Assembly (NCBI RefSeq): GCF_900104785.1
Contig: NZ_LT629733.1
Location: forward strand, 1,954,501 to 2,018,500
Length of the DNA: 64,000 bases
Source of the DNA: Formosa sp. Hel1_31_208
GTDB lineage: Bacteria; Bacteroidota; Bacteroidia; Flavobacteriales; Flavobacteriaceae
Direction of reading: 5' to 3'
Part shown: piece after piece, positions 26,666-34,713 of the stretch
How the letters are laid out: the number at the start of each line of letters is the position of its first letter
Numbering within the stretch: position 1 is the first letter of the stretch
Position numbers and translations under genes: made by a program
The notes under the pieces: generated by a model
What the model saw: only the letters and a program-made list of their open reading frames with translations
What the model was told of the DNA's origin: nothing
Databases searched by the model: none

Positions 26666-27293
26666 AGTATTTATATCCGTGATAATGGTAGTAACTTCTG
26701 TTTATGGAGTTACTGCCCAAACGGATACTTATAAAGAGGTACTATTAGATGGTAAACCAGCTAGACTTAATCTGGTAACTGGTGAAGTCACTTTAATTCA
26801 TGCTAAAAAAGTAAATGCAATAAGTACAGCACAAAGTAAAGTTGCAAAGGATTCTGTTTTAATGTCTAAAGAGAAACAGATTCCTGTAGTTGATATGAAA
26901 TCTGAGCGGGAAAAACATAAAGTTGCGGGCTCTACAATAAAAAATACAGCTATGGTCTATGACATAGGGCAACCCACGACTGCAAATAATATTACTGATT
27001 TCCATACCGTTCAAAAAGGCGAAACACTTTACGGCTTATCCAGACGATACCAAACTACATTAGGGGCATTAAAAACTGCGAACAATTTAGAAACAACGCT
27101 CATCAAAGTTGGTCAGATTTTACGAGTTAGTAATTTTGACGCTCTGTATAATAATGAAACGTGGACCGTTTCAAAAGGAGACACCTTATATAGTATTGCT
27201 AAAAAAGCAAATACTACTGTTGAAGCTATAAAAGCGCGAAATAGATTAACAAGTAATCTTATTAAGGTTGGGCAAATCCTTCGACTAAAATAG
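26649..27293 (+). CDS. Exported protein with two LysM domains
   Basis: A 214-residue exported protein: signal peptide [20 protein letters not shown] then VTAQ, a linker of about 90 residues, and two LysM domains (about residues 117-160 [17 protein letters not shown], and 170-214 [17 protein letters not shown]). LysM modules bind N-acetylglucosamine of peptidoglycan. No catalytic domain is attached, so it is a wall-binding or adaptor protein. It overlaps the end of lon by 17 bp, so it is probably translated from the same message. It lies 73 bp upstream of porQ. Confidence 0.85.
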   Translation: MLKNFKVFISVIMVVTSVYGVTAQTDTYKEVLLDGKPARLNLVTGEVTLIHAKKVNAISTAQSKVAKDSVLMSKEKQIPVVDMKSEREKHKVAGSTIKNTAMVYDIGQPTTANNITDFHTVQKGETLYGLSRRYQTTLGALKTANNLETTLIKVGQILRVSNFDALYNNETWTVSKGDTLYSIAKKANTTVEAIKARNRLTSNLIKVGQILRLK

Positions 27294-27366
27294 AAAACAT
27301 TCTTTTCAAAAAATAAAATACACATACATTCGTTTTAAGATAGATTTAGTTACTTTGCAAACTTAT

Positions 27367-28386
27367 ATGCTAAAGAAAATTGCTACGATTTTTTGTCTGT
27401 TATTGACAACAACTTTGATTGCCCAAGTTGGTGGTGAATCTACATATCAATTTCTAAATCTTATAGCCTCACCAAGACAAGCAGCCTTAGGAGGAAAAGT
27501 AATCACTAATTATGATTATGATGTTACTGGCGGATTATTTAATCCGGCAACTATCAATTCAGAAATGGATAATCAATTAGCTGTAAACTATTCCAGTTAT
27601 TTGGGTGGAATTAGTTATGGTACAGCTGCCTATGCTTATACATGGGATAGGCATGTACAGACCTTGCATATTGGAATGACTTACATCAACTACGGAAGTT
27701 TTGATGGCTATGATTTGAATGGTGTTTCTACAGGAACATTTACAGGAAATGAAGCTGCCTTATCAGCTGGATATGCTTATCAAATTCCATTTAGTGATTT
27801 TTATATAGGTGCCAATTTGAAACTCATTACATCAAAGCTTGAAATTTATAATTCTATAGGTGTTGCAGCCGATTTTGGAGCGATGTATATTAATGAACGC
27901 CTAGATTTTCATGCGGCATTGACTGTTAGGAATCTTGGAACTCAAATTGTCACTTATGCAGGCTTAAATGAAAAGTTGCCGCTCGAAATAAACTTAGGCT
28001 TATCACAAACCTTAGAAAATATGCCACTGCGTTGGCACTTGACATTTGAAAACTTACAGACTTGGCCAGTAGGCTTTTCTAATCCGGCAAGAGCAACAAC
28101 AGATCTAGACGGTAATCAAGCTCAAGAAGAAGCTAGTTTCTTTAATGAATTATTAAGACATACGATTATTGGAGCTGAGTTATTTCCGGACCGTGGATTT
28201 AACATTAGAATGGGCTATAACTTTAGAAGAGCAGAAGAATTACGTATCTTAGAACAACGAAATTTTTCAGGATTGTCATTTGGAGTGGGTATAAAGTTAA
28301 ATAAACTACGCTTTAGTTATACCCATGCCAGATATTCGGGAGCCTCTAATGCTAGTTTCTTCGGATTACAAATTGACTTGAGATAA
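27367..28386 (+). CDS. porQ: Type IX secretion system protein PorQ
   Basis: A 339-residue outer-membrane beta-barrel of the PorV family that T9SS uses in sorting and attachment of cargo. The mature start QVGGESTYQFLNL, then SPRQAALGGK, is the PorQ signature; DVTGGLFNPATI and GISYGTAAYAY follow, and the end FFGLQIDLR fits a barrel. ATG 27367 was chosen over the TTG at 27355. A TTACTTTG box at 27350-27357 ends only 9 nt before this ATG, so a leaderless message is possible. Its last base is the first base of cmk. Confidence 0.88.
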   Translation: MLKKIATIFCLLLTTTLIAQVGGESTYQFLNLIASPRQAALGGKVITNYDYDVTGGLFNPATINSEMDNQLAVNYSSYLGGISYGTAAYAYTWDRHVQTLHIGMTYINYGSFDGYDLNGVSTGTFTGNEAALSAGYAYQIPFSDFYIGANLKLITSKLEIYNSIGVAADFGAMYINERLDFHAALTVRNLGTQIVTYAGLNEKLPLEINLGLSQTLENMPLRWHLTFENLQTWPVGFSNPARATTDLDGNQAQEEASFFNELLRHTIIGAELFPDRGFNIRMGYNFRRAEELRILEQRNFSGLSFGVGIKLNKLRFSYTHARYSGASNASFFGLQIDLR

Positions 28387-29081
28387 TGAATACAATTACT
28401 ATAGCCATTGACGGATTTTCATCTACGGGCAAAAGCACAGTAGCTAAACAGCTCGCGAAAGCTTTAGGTTACGTGTATGTCGATTCAGGCGCAATGTATC
28501 GCGCAGTAACGTATTTCGCTATGCAGAAGGGATTTATTAAGACCGATTGCTTTGATGAAGAGGGCCTAATCTCCCAATTAGATCAAATAAAGATTAGTTT
28601 TAAATTTAATCATGAACTAGGATTTGCAGAAGTGTTTCTTAACGGTGAAAATGTTGAAAAAGCCATAAGAACGCTTGAAGTTTCTCAATTTGTTAGCCAA
28701 ATTGCAACCGTTTCAGAAGTAAGAGAACAACTGGTGAAACAGCAACAAAATTTCGGAAAAGACAAGGGTGTAGTTATGGACGGTCGAGATATTGGCACTG
28801 TGGTATTTCCCGATGCCGAATTGAAATTATTTATGACAGCTTCCGCAGAACAAAGAGCACAACGCCGTTACGATGAGCTGATAGAACGTGGTGAAGACGT
28901 GAGCTATGAGGATGTATTACTTAATGTGCAAACACGTGATTATATCGATTCTAACCGAGAAGATTCACCGTTAACCATCGCAAAAGATGCTATTGAAATT
29001 GACAATTCTAATATGACGCTGCAAGAACAATTTGAACTGGTACTTAAACTTTCAGAAGATAAAATAAACTTAGAAGCATAA
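28386..29081 (+). CDS. cmk: Cytidylate kinase
   Basis: A 231-residue kinase that phosphorylates CMP and dCMP with ATP. The P-loop IDGFSSTGKSTVAKQLA, the family segment YVDSGAMYRAVTYFA, the CMP-binding GVVMDGRDIGTVVFPDA and the lid region (RAQRRYDEL, RDYIDSNREDSPL) are all present. Size is normal. It overlaps porQ by one base (TAATG), so the two are translationally coupled, an arrangement that links nucleotide metabolism to T9SS only by position. A bidirectional terminator follows. Confidence 0.96.
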   Translation: MNTITIAIDGFSSTGKSTVAKQLAKALGYVYVDSGAMYRAVTYFAMQKGFIKTDCFDEEGLISQLDQIKISFKFNHELGFAEVFLNGENVEKAIRTLEVSQFVSQIATVSEVREQLVKQQQNFGKDKGVVMDGRDIGTVVFPDAELKLFMTASAEQRAQRRYDELIERGEDVSYEDVLLNVQTRDYIDSNREDSPLTIAKDAIEIDNSNMTLQEQFELVLKLSEDKINLEA

Positions 29082-29108
29082 AAAAAAGCGACCCTAAAGT
29101 CGCTTTCA
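29079..29108. terminator. Bidirectional terminator after cmk
   Basis: An 8-bp stem AAAGCGAC / GTCGCTTT with loop CCTAAA, flanked by A on the left. It serves the minus-strand BON-LysM gene well and cmk less strongly. Confidence 0.7.
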
Positions 29109-29125
29109 TAAGTTTATCCACCAAT

Positions 29126-29503
29126 TTATAAATTTGGTATGATTAATTCTTGATCTGGATGAATTAGGTCTGGATTTTTTAAGATATCCGTATTTGCCGC
29201 AAATATGTCTTTATATTTCATTGCATCACCATAATACTGTTTTGCAATTTTACCTAAAGTTTCACCGCTTTTAACAGTATGCCTGTGAAATACAGACTCA
29301 TCAGCAACTTTAATATCTGCCATGATGTCTGATGGACTATCACCCCCAACTGCTTTAATTTCATCCCAGATCAGGTTCTTTTCATATTGTGTTTTTGCAG
29401 TTCCTGTAACCTTTAAAACACCATTCTCTTCTTTAACATCACCATTTTCGATGTTTAATTTTTGTCCTAGGTCTAATACGCTTTGGTATTTTGATTTTAC
29501 CAT
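29126..29503 (-). CDS. BON-LysM protein (Kbp/YgaU-like)
   Basis: A 125-residue protein without signal peptide: an N-terminal BON domain (about residues 10-65, with ENGVLKVTGTAKTQYEK) and a C-terminal LysM domain (about 75-123, HTVKSGETLGKIAKQYYGD and HPDQELIIPNL). This is the layout of E. coli Kbp (YgaU), a cytoplasmic potassium-binding protein; whether this one binds potassium is inferred from that. ATG 29503 was chosen; the longer frame adds 28 atypical residues reaching back to 29587. It is convergent with cmk. Confidence 0.88.
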   Translation of the reverse strand: MVKSKYQSVLDLGQKLNIENGDVKEENGVLKVTGTAKTQYEKNLIWDEIKAVGGDSPSDIMADIKVADESVFHRHTVKSGETLGKIAKQYYGDAMKYKDIFAANTDILKNPDLIHPDQELIIPNL

Positions 29504-29641
29504 AATAATATTCGTTTTTAATTTAGTGTTAATACTATTGTAAATATACCAATTAATGTGCCAAAAACTCAAACGAGGTGACATCATTTTTTTAGTTTTT
29601 TAATTTCTGAAAGTCAATAAGTTATACAATTAGGTAATAAT

Positions 29642-29672
29642 TTTGTTTTAATGCAAATAATATGTATTTTTG
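29642..29672 (+). promoter_or_regulatory. Bacteroidota-type promoter of rpsA
   Basis: TTTG at 29642-29645 and TATTTTTG at 29665-29672 (exact TAnnTTTG) are 19 nt apart. The start would be near 29679, giving a leader of about 110 nt before the ATG at 29792, unusually long for this genome. Confidence 0.6.
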
Positions 29673-29728
29673 CGCTCCTTTTGGCGGAATATAGAGAGAT
29701 AAAAGGACGATATAAACAACAATAACAC

Positions 29729-29771
29729 TTCTGTGTGTGAGCGCTTAAATCTTTCTAAATATCACACAGAA
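29729..29771 (+). promoter_or_regulatory. Stem-loop in the rpsA leader
   Basis: TTCTGTGTG at 29729-29737 pairs perfectly with CACACAGAA at 29763-29771, 9 bp closing a 25-nt loop, 20 nt before the start codon. E. coli S1 controls its own synthesis through leader structure; a similar role here is inferred. Confidence 0.45.
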
Positions 29772-29791
29772 TACAAATTTTAATTCAGCAC

Positions 29792-31627
29792 ATGTCTGAA
29801 AAAGAAACAAAACAAGCTGAAGTAGCAACTACTGAAGCTCCTAAAACTGAAGCTCCTCAAGTATCTGAGGCTCAGGCAAACCCAGAAAAATTCTTAGAAG
29901 ATTTCAATTGGCACAATTACGAAGAAGGAATTGACCCTGTCGATGACAAACAATTAGAAGAATTTGAAAAATTAGTATCTGAAAATTTTGTGGATACCTT
30001 AGATGATGAAGTCGTAGAAGGTGAAGTAATCCATCTTACTGATCGTGATGCTATCATTGATATCAATGCAAAGTCTGAAGGTGTAATCTCTCTTAATGAG
30101 TTCCGTTACAATCCAGATTTAAAAGTTGGTGATAAAGTAGAGGTATTAATCGATGTGCGTGAAGACGCTACAGGTCAGTTGGTATTATCGCACAGAAAAG
30201 CACGTGTAATTAAAGCATGGGATCGTGTAAACAATGCTCATGAAACTGGTGAAATCGTTAATGGTTTTGTTAAATGCAGAACCAAAGGTGGTATGATCGT
30301 TGACGTATTTGGTATTGAAGCATTCTTGCCAGGTTCTCAAATTGATGTTAAACCTATTAGAGATTACGACCAGTACGTAAATAAAACAATGGAATTCAAA
30401 GTGGTTAAAATTAATCACGAATTCAAAAACATTGTGGTCTCTCATAAAGCACTTATCGAAGCTGATATTGAAGAGCAGAAAAAAGAGATCATTAGTCAAT
30501 TAGAAAAAGGTCAAGTATTAGAAGGTATCGTTAAGAATATTACATCTTACGGTGTGTTTATTGATCTTGGTGGAGTTGACGGATTAGTTCATATCACAGA
30601 TTTATCTTGGTCTAGAATTAATCATCCAAATGAAATCGTAGAATTAGACCAGAAATTAAACGTAGTGATCTTAGACTTTGATGAAGATAAGTCTAGAATC
30701 CAGTTAGGTCTGAAGCAATTAAGTAAACATCCTTGGGAAGCTTTAGGTGATACTGTAAAAGTTGGTGATAAAGTAAAAGGTAAAGTAGTTGTAATTGCAG
30801 ATTACGGTGCATTTGTTGAAGTAGAAGAAGGTGTAGAAGGATTAGTTCACGTGAGTGAAATGTCTTGGTCAACACATTTACGTTCTGCTCAAGATTTTGT
30901 ATCTGTCGGAGATGAAATTGAAGCAGTTATTTTAACTTTAGATAGAGAAGATCGTAAGATGTCTCTTGGGATTAAGCAATTAACGCCAGATCCATGGACA
31001 GATATTACATCTAAATACCCAGTAGCTTCAAAGCACTCTGGTATCGTACGTAACTTTACTAATTTTGGAGTATTTGTAGAATTAGAAGAAGGTATTGATG
31101 GATTGATTTATATCTCTGATTTATCTTGGACTAAGAAAATAAAACACCCAAGTGAATTCTGTAACGTAGGTGATACGCTTGACGTGGTAGTATTAGAATT
31201 AGATGTTGAAGGACGTAAATTATCTTTAGGTCATAAACAAACTACTGATAATCCATGGGATAAGTATGAGACTGAGTTCGCCTTAGGAACTACGCATAAT
31301 GCTGAAATCGCAGAAATCGTAGATAAGGGTGCGACTATCAATTTTAATGAAGATATCGTTGCTTTTGTACCGTCTCGTCACTTAGAAAAAGAAGATGGTA
31401 GCAAGCTTAAGAAAGGTGAAGCTGCAGAGTTTAAAATCATTGAATTTAACAAAGAATTTAAACGTGTAGTAGCGTCACATACAGCAATCTTCAAAGAAGA
31501 AGAAATGGCAAATGTAAAAGCAGCTGTTAAAAAGCAAGAAGCTCAGGCAGCAGAAGCAAAACCTACTTTAGGCGATGCTAATGTAGCTTTACAAGCGCTT
31601 AAAGATAAATTAGACGGGAAGAAATAA
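29792..31627 (+). CDS. rpsA: 30S ribosomal protein S1
   Basis: A 611-residue S1 that holds mRNA on the 30S subunit. After an acidic, Ala/Pro/Thr-rich N-terminal tail of about 60 residues typical of Bacteroidota come S1 OB-fold repeats. The clearest are at about residues 245-315 (GVFIDLGGVDGLVHITDLSW), 330-400 (GAFVEVEEGVEGLVHVSEMSW) and 415-485 (GVFVELEEGIDGLIYISDLSW); the others, two before and one after, are more diverged. The tail is charged (KKQEAQAAEAKP). It has its own promoter, long leader and a strong terminator. Confidence 0.96.
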   Translation: MSEKETKQAEVATTEAPKTEAPQVSEAQANPEKFLEDFNWHNYEEGIDPVDDKQLEEFEKLVSENFVDTLDDEVVEGEVIHLTDRDAIIDINAKSEGVISLNEFRYNPDLKVGDKVEVLIDVREDATGQLVLSHRKARVIKAWDRVNNAHETGEIVNGFVKCRTKGGMIVDVFGIEAFLPGSQIDVKPIRDYDQYVNKTMEFKVVKINHEFKNIVVSHKALIEADIEEQKKEIISQLEKGQVLEGIVKNITSYGVFIDLGGVDGLVHITDLSWSRINHPNEIVELDQKLNVVILDFDEDKSRIQLGLKQLSKHPWEALGDTVKVGDKVKGKVVVIADYGAFVEVEEGVEGLVHVSEMSWSTHLRSAQDFVSVGDEIEAVILTLDREDRKMSLGIKQLTPDPWTDITSKYPVASKHSGIVRNFTNFGVFVELEEGIDGLIYISDLSWTKKIKHPSEFCNVGDTLDVVVLELDVEGRKLSLGHKQTTDNPWDKYETEFALGTTHNAEIAEIVDKGATINFNEDIVAFVPSRHLEKEDGSKLKKGEAAEFKIIEFNKEFKRVVASHTAIFKEEEMANVKAAVKKQEAQAAEAKPTLGDANVALQALKDKLDGKK

Positions 31628-31653
31628 TTCCTTGAAATTTTTTAATATTTAAA

Positions 31654-31681
31654 GCCTCTCAGAAATGAGAGGCTTTTTTTG
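31654..31681 (+). terminator. Terminator after rpsA
   Basis: A perfect 8-bp stem GCCTCTCA / TGAGAGGC with a GAAA loop and eight T. Nearly the same sequence recurs at 32703 after the next gene. Confidence 0.92.
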
Positions 31682-31738
31682 TTAATGAATTCAAATATTT
31701 GCTGTAACTTGAAATACGATAATTTAAAAACCAACCAC

Positions 31739-32680
31739 ATGAAAAAAATTACTATTTTAATTGTTTTACTGTGCAACTTCACTTTTGCGCAAAACCCTAC
31801 AAGCTATTTAGACGTCTCTACTGAAAATTCAGTTGTAATTTCAAACACAGACAATCCCGAAGCTCCTATGGAAATAAGTGAAAATAGCCAACTGCAGATT
31901 ATAGGAACCTATACCACATTAGGTGATTTTAATGCAGCCGTTATTGCAAACTGCTCGGATACGACCTTAAGTTCTGAAGATTTCACAAATGGTCCAGTTG
32001 GAATAACAGATTGTGGTGTTTCCGTAAGTAGTGCAGGTGATGGATGTTTTGTGGCTGGAGAATTAGCTGCTGGTTTTAGTGTTGAAGCTTCCAATAGCAC
32101 TACCATTATTAATATACCTCCTGGGGTGATAGGTAATATTGATTCATTAATAGGAGCCACTACATTTGCAGAATATACAATTATTAATTTTTCTCCAGAT
32201 GTGTATTCAGTAGCAATGGACATATGGGAAAATAACGATCCAACAACGGTTGTTAGAGTATTTGGTGTTGCTGGAGTATTGATCGATACTTTTAATGTGA
32301 ATACACCTGTTAATTCTCAAACATTTTTTGGAGTGATTTCTGATGAACCCATTACTGCAATTGAGCTAGAGGGTTTAAATGGAAGCGGTGAGTTATTTGG
32401 AAATTTTTTGTTTGGTGCCGATTGTATGTTGTTGTCAGTTGAAGATAATTTACAAGAGCTAATTAGTATTTATCCTAATCCGATAGAAGACACCCTTTTT
32501 CTTAATGTTCCTTCATTCATAACCATTAGTGATGTGAAAATTTATGATGCCTTAGGGAAGTCAATATCTGTAAATATACGCAACAATCAAATTGATGTAA
32601 GTGCTTTAAACAGTGGTTTATATTTTATGAAAATTAATGCGCTTCAAGGGACATTAACTAAGAAGTTTGTAAAAAAGTAA
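31739..32680 (+). CDS. Secreted protein with T9SS type A sorting domain
   Basis: A 313-residue secreted protein. Signal peptide MKKITILIVLLCNFTFA then Q; a central beta-rich part (about residues 45-230) of no family I recognise; and a C-terminal type A T9SS sorting domain of about 75 residues (ISIYPNPIEDTLFLNV, VKIYDALGKSI, IDVSALNSGLYFMKI, KKFVKK). It should therefore cross the outer membrane through T9SS and be attached or released. ATG 31739 was chosen for the signal peptide. It is flanked by two near-identical terminators. Confidence 0.88.
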   Translation: MKKITILIVLLCNFTFAQNPTSYLDVSTENSVVISNTDNPEAPMEISENSQLQIIGTYTTLGDFNAAVIANCSDTTLSSEDFTNGPVGITDCGVSVSSAGDGCFVAGELAAGFSVEASNSTTIINIPPGVIGNIDSLIGATTFAEYTIINFSPDVYSVAMDIWENNDPTTVVRVFGVAGVLIDTFNVNTPVNSQTFFGVISDEPITAIELEGLNGSGELFGNFLFGADCMLLSVEDNLQELISIYPNPIEDTLFLNVPSFITISDVKIYDALGKSISVNIRNNQIDVSALNSGLYFMKINALQGTLTKKFVKK

Positions 32681-32702
32681 AATTTTATTATTTATACATC
32701 GA

Positions 32703-32729
32703 GCCTTTCAGAAATGAGAGGCTTTTTTT
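32703..32729 (+). terminator. Terminator after the T9SS substrate gene
   Basis: GCCTTTCA / TGAGAGGC with a GAAA loop and seven T: the rpsA terminator with a single base change, which leaves a G-U pair in the stem. Confidence 0.88.
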
Positions 32730-32840
32730 GTGATCGGGATAAGCAGGTTTTTACATTGTAAATATTGAAATAGAAGGTGCGTCAATTATTTAAAAAAGTA
32801 TTTTGATTTAGTCACTTTAGCAATATGTGATTTTATAGAA

Positions 32841-32871
32841 TTGCAAACCCTAATTATTTAACTTAACTTTG
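32841..32871 (+). promoter_or_regulatory. Bacteroidota-type promoter of the pyrR operon
   Basis: TTG at 32841-32843 and TAACTTTG at 32864-32871 (exact TAnnTTTG) are 20 nt apart. The start would be near 32878, about 20 nt before ATG 32898. The leader is too short for the PyrR-type attenuator known from Bacillus. Confidence 0.65.
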
Positions 32872-32897
32872 TCCACCAAATCCGTTTGGAACATCCT

Positions 32898-33437
32898 ATG
32901 AGTCAAAAAGTGTTACTTAATGCTAAAGAGTTAAACATCATTCTTCATCGATTGGCTTGTCAACTTATTGAAAATCATAACGACTTTACAAATACCGTTC
33001 TCATCGGGTTGCAACCTAGAGGAAAGTTTTTAGCTAATCGATTAGCGGAAATGCTAAAAACCGAGTATAAGATCAAGAATATTCAATTGGGGCATTTAGA
33101 CATTACGTTCTATAGAGATGATTTCCGAAGAGGAGAAAAGATTTTAGAGGCAAACACAACTGAAATAGATTTTATTGTGGAAAACAAAAACATTGTGTTC
33201 ATTGATGATGTGCTATATACTGGTCGCAGTATTAGAGCAGCACTCACGGCAATACAGTCTTTTGGAAGACCAAACGAAATTGAATTATTAACTTTAATTG
33301 ATCGCCGTTTTAGCAGACATTTACCCATTCAGCCAAATTATAGAGGGAGACAAGTAGATGCTATCAACGAAGAAAAGGTAAAAGTGAATTGGGTCGAAAA
33401 TGAAGGTGAAGACTCAGTATATTTGATAAATAGTTAA
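32898..33437 (+). CDS. pyrR: PyrR: pyrimidine operon regulator / uracil phosphoribosyltransferase
   Basis: A 179-residue PRTase-fold protein. The PRPP-binding loop NIVFIDDVLYTGRSIRAAL, the segment VLIGLQPRGKFLANRL and the end GRQVDAINEEKVKVNWVE match PyrR. In Bacillus PyrR binds leader RNA when UMP is high, and many have UPRTase activity. Here the leader is only about 20 nt without an attenuator, so its regulatory mode, if any, must differ or it acts as an enzyme. ATG 32898 was chosen over TTG 32886. pyrB follows after 5 bp. Confidence 0.93.
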   Translation: MSQKVLLNAKELNIILHRLACQLIENHNDFTNTVLIGLQPRGKFLANRLAEMLKTEYKIKNIQLGHLDITFYRDDFRRGEKILEANTTEIDFIVENKNIVFIDDVLYTGRSIRAALTAIQSFGRPNEIELLTLIDRRFSRHLPIQPNYRGRQVDAINEEKVKVNWVENEGEDSVYLINS

Positions 33438-33442
33438 CAATT

Positions 33443-34372
33443 ATGAGCGAATTAAGTGTTAAGCACTTGCTGGGAATTAAATATCTAAATAAGAAAGATA
33501 TTCAATTGATTTTTGAAACTGCCGATCATTTCAAAGAGGTGATTAATAGACCAATTAAAAAAGTGCCCTCACTTAGAGATATTACCATCGCTAACTTATT
33601 CTTTGAAAACTCCACGCGCACTAAATTATCCTTTGAACTCGCAGAAAAACGATTGTCAGCTGATGTGATAAATTTTTCAGCATCGCAATCATCTGTGAAA
33701 AAAGGGGAAACATTAATAGATACAGTTAATAATATTTTATCCATGAAAGTGGATATGGTGGTAATGCGTCATCCAAACCCTGGAGCCTGTGTGTTTTTGT
33801 CAAGACATGTTGATGCCAGTATCATTAATGCTGGAGATGGAGCGCATGAACACCCTACACAGGCATTACTAGATAGTTATTCAATACGCGAGAGGCTTGG
33901 TGAAGTAAAAGGAAAAAACGTGGTTATTGTTGGCGATATTTTACATAGTAGAGTAGCGCTCTCTAATATCTATGCCTTGCAATTACAAGGCGCTAATGTC
34001 ATGGTGTGTGGACCAAAAACTTTATTGCCAAAATATATTAAAGACTTGGGGGTGCTGGTGGAAACAGATTTGCGAAAAGCTTTAAATTGGTGTGATGTGG
34101 CAAATATGTTACGAGTACAAAATGAACGCATGGATATTAGTTATTTCCCCACTACTAGAGAGTATACGCAACAATACGGCGTAAATAAGGCCTTATTGAA
34201 TTCTTTAGATAAAGAGATTACTATTATGCATCCTGGGCCTATAAATCGTGGCGTTGAGATTACTAGCGATGTAGCAGATTCAGATCAGGCGATAATATTA
34301 GATCAAGTTCAAAATGGTGTAGCCATAAGAATGGCAGTCATTTATTTGTTGGCATCCAAAATTAAACATTAG
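33443..34372 (+). CDS. pyrB: Aspartate carbamoyltransferase catalytic chain
   Basis: A 309-residue enzyme that joins carbamoyl phosphate and aspartate in the second step of pyrimidine synthesis. The carbamoyl-phosphate motif is FFENSTRTKLSFELAEKRL, followed by SSVKKGETLIDT, the GDGAHEHPTQALLDSY site and HPGPINRGVEI for aspartate binding. The size is that of catalytic chains; no pyrI regulatory chain is adjacent. It lies in a tight operon with pyrR (5 bp before) and the next gene (3 bp after). Confidence 0.96.
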   Translation: MSELSVKHLLGIKYLNKKDIQLIFETADHFKEVINRPIKKVPSLRDITIANLFFENSTRTKLSFELAEKRLSADVINFSASQSSVKKGETLIDTVNNILSMKVDMVVMRHPNPGACVFLSRHVDASIINAGDGAHEHPTQALLDSYSIRERLGEVKGKNVVIVGDILHSRVALSNIYALQLQGANVMVCGPKTLLPKYIKDLGVLVETDLRKALNWCDVANMLRVQNERMDISYFPTTREYTQQYGVNKALLNSLDKEITIMHPGPINRGVEITSDVADSDQAIILDQVQNGVAIRMAVIYLLASKIKH

Positions 34373-34375
34373 CAT

Positions 34376-34708
34376 ATGATTTTTGATAAAGACGGAAATA
34401 CAACGATTATTACTCAAGAAAATGAGTCAATTATAGAATTGATAAAAAAAGTAGAGGTGTTATATAAACGCTATAAAAATAATAACATTATCATCAGTTT
34501 GACCACTTTAAATCGAGTGACTTTACTTGAAATCGTTGAGTTCTTGCAATTATCTAATACACATAGAAAAGCAAAGCATTCATTTGTTATAGTTACAGAT
34601 AAAGCAAATCTGGAGGAAACTCCAGATGAAATTATTGTCGTTCCAACACTTCAGGAAGCCTATGATATCATTGAAATGGAAGACATTGAGCGCGACTTAG
34701 GATTTTAG
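34376..34708 (+). CDS. Small conserved-looking protein between pyrB and rnz
   Basis: A 110-residue soluble protein. Its fold signs are beta-strands and helices in turn: TTIITQENESIIELIKKVE, NNIIISLTTLNRVTLLEIV, KHSFVIVTDK, DEIIVVPTLQEAYDIIEME, then an acidic end. The order strand-helix-strand-helix and the phrase VPTLQEAYDIIEMEDIER recall STAS-like anti-sigma-antagonist folds, but no phosphorylatable Ser motif is evident. It sits 3 bp after pyrB and 5 bp before rnz, so it belongs to the operon. Function unknown. Confidence 0.7.
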   Translation: MIFDKDGNTTIITQENESIIELIKKVEVLYKRYKNNNIIISLTTLNRVTLLEIVEFLQLSNTHRKAKHSFVIVTDKANLEETPDEIIVVPTLQEAYDIIEMEDIERDLGF

Positions 34709-34713
34709 CATCT

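Noticed and set aside
32703-32878. PyrR-type attenuator or other riboswitch before pyrR
   Set aside because: The only strong hairpin is the terminator of the preceding gene and lies upstream of the pyrR promoter; the leader itself is about 20 nt.
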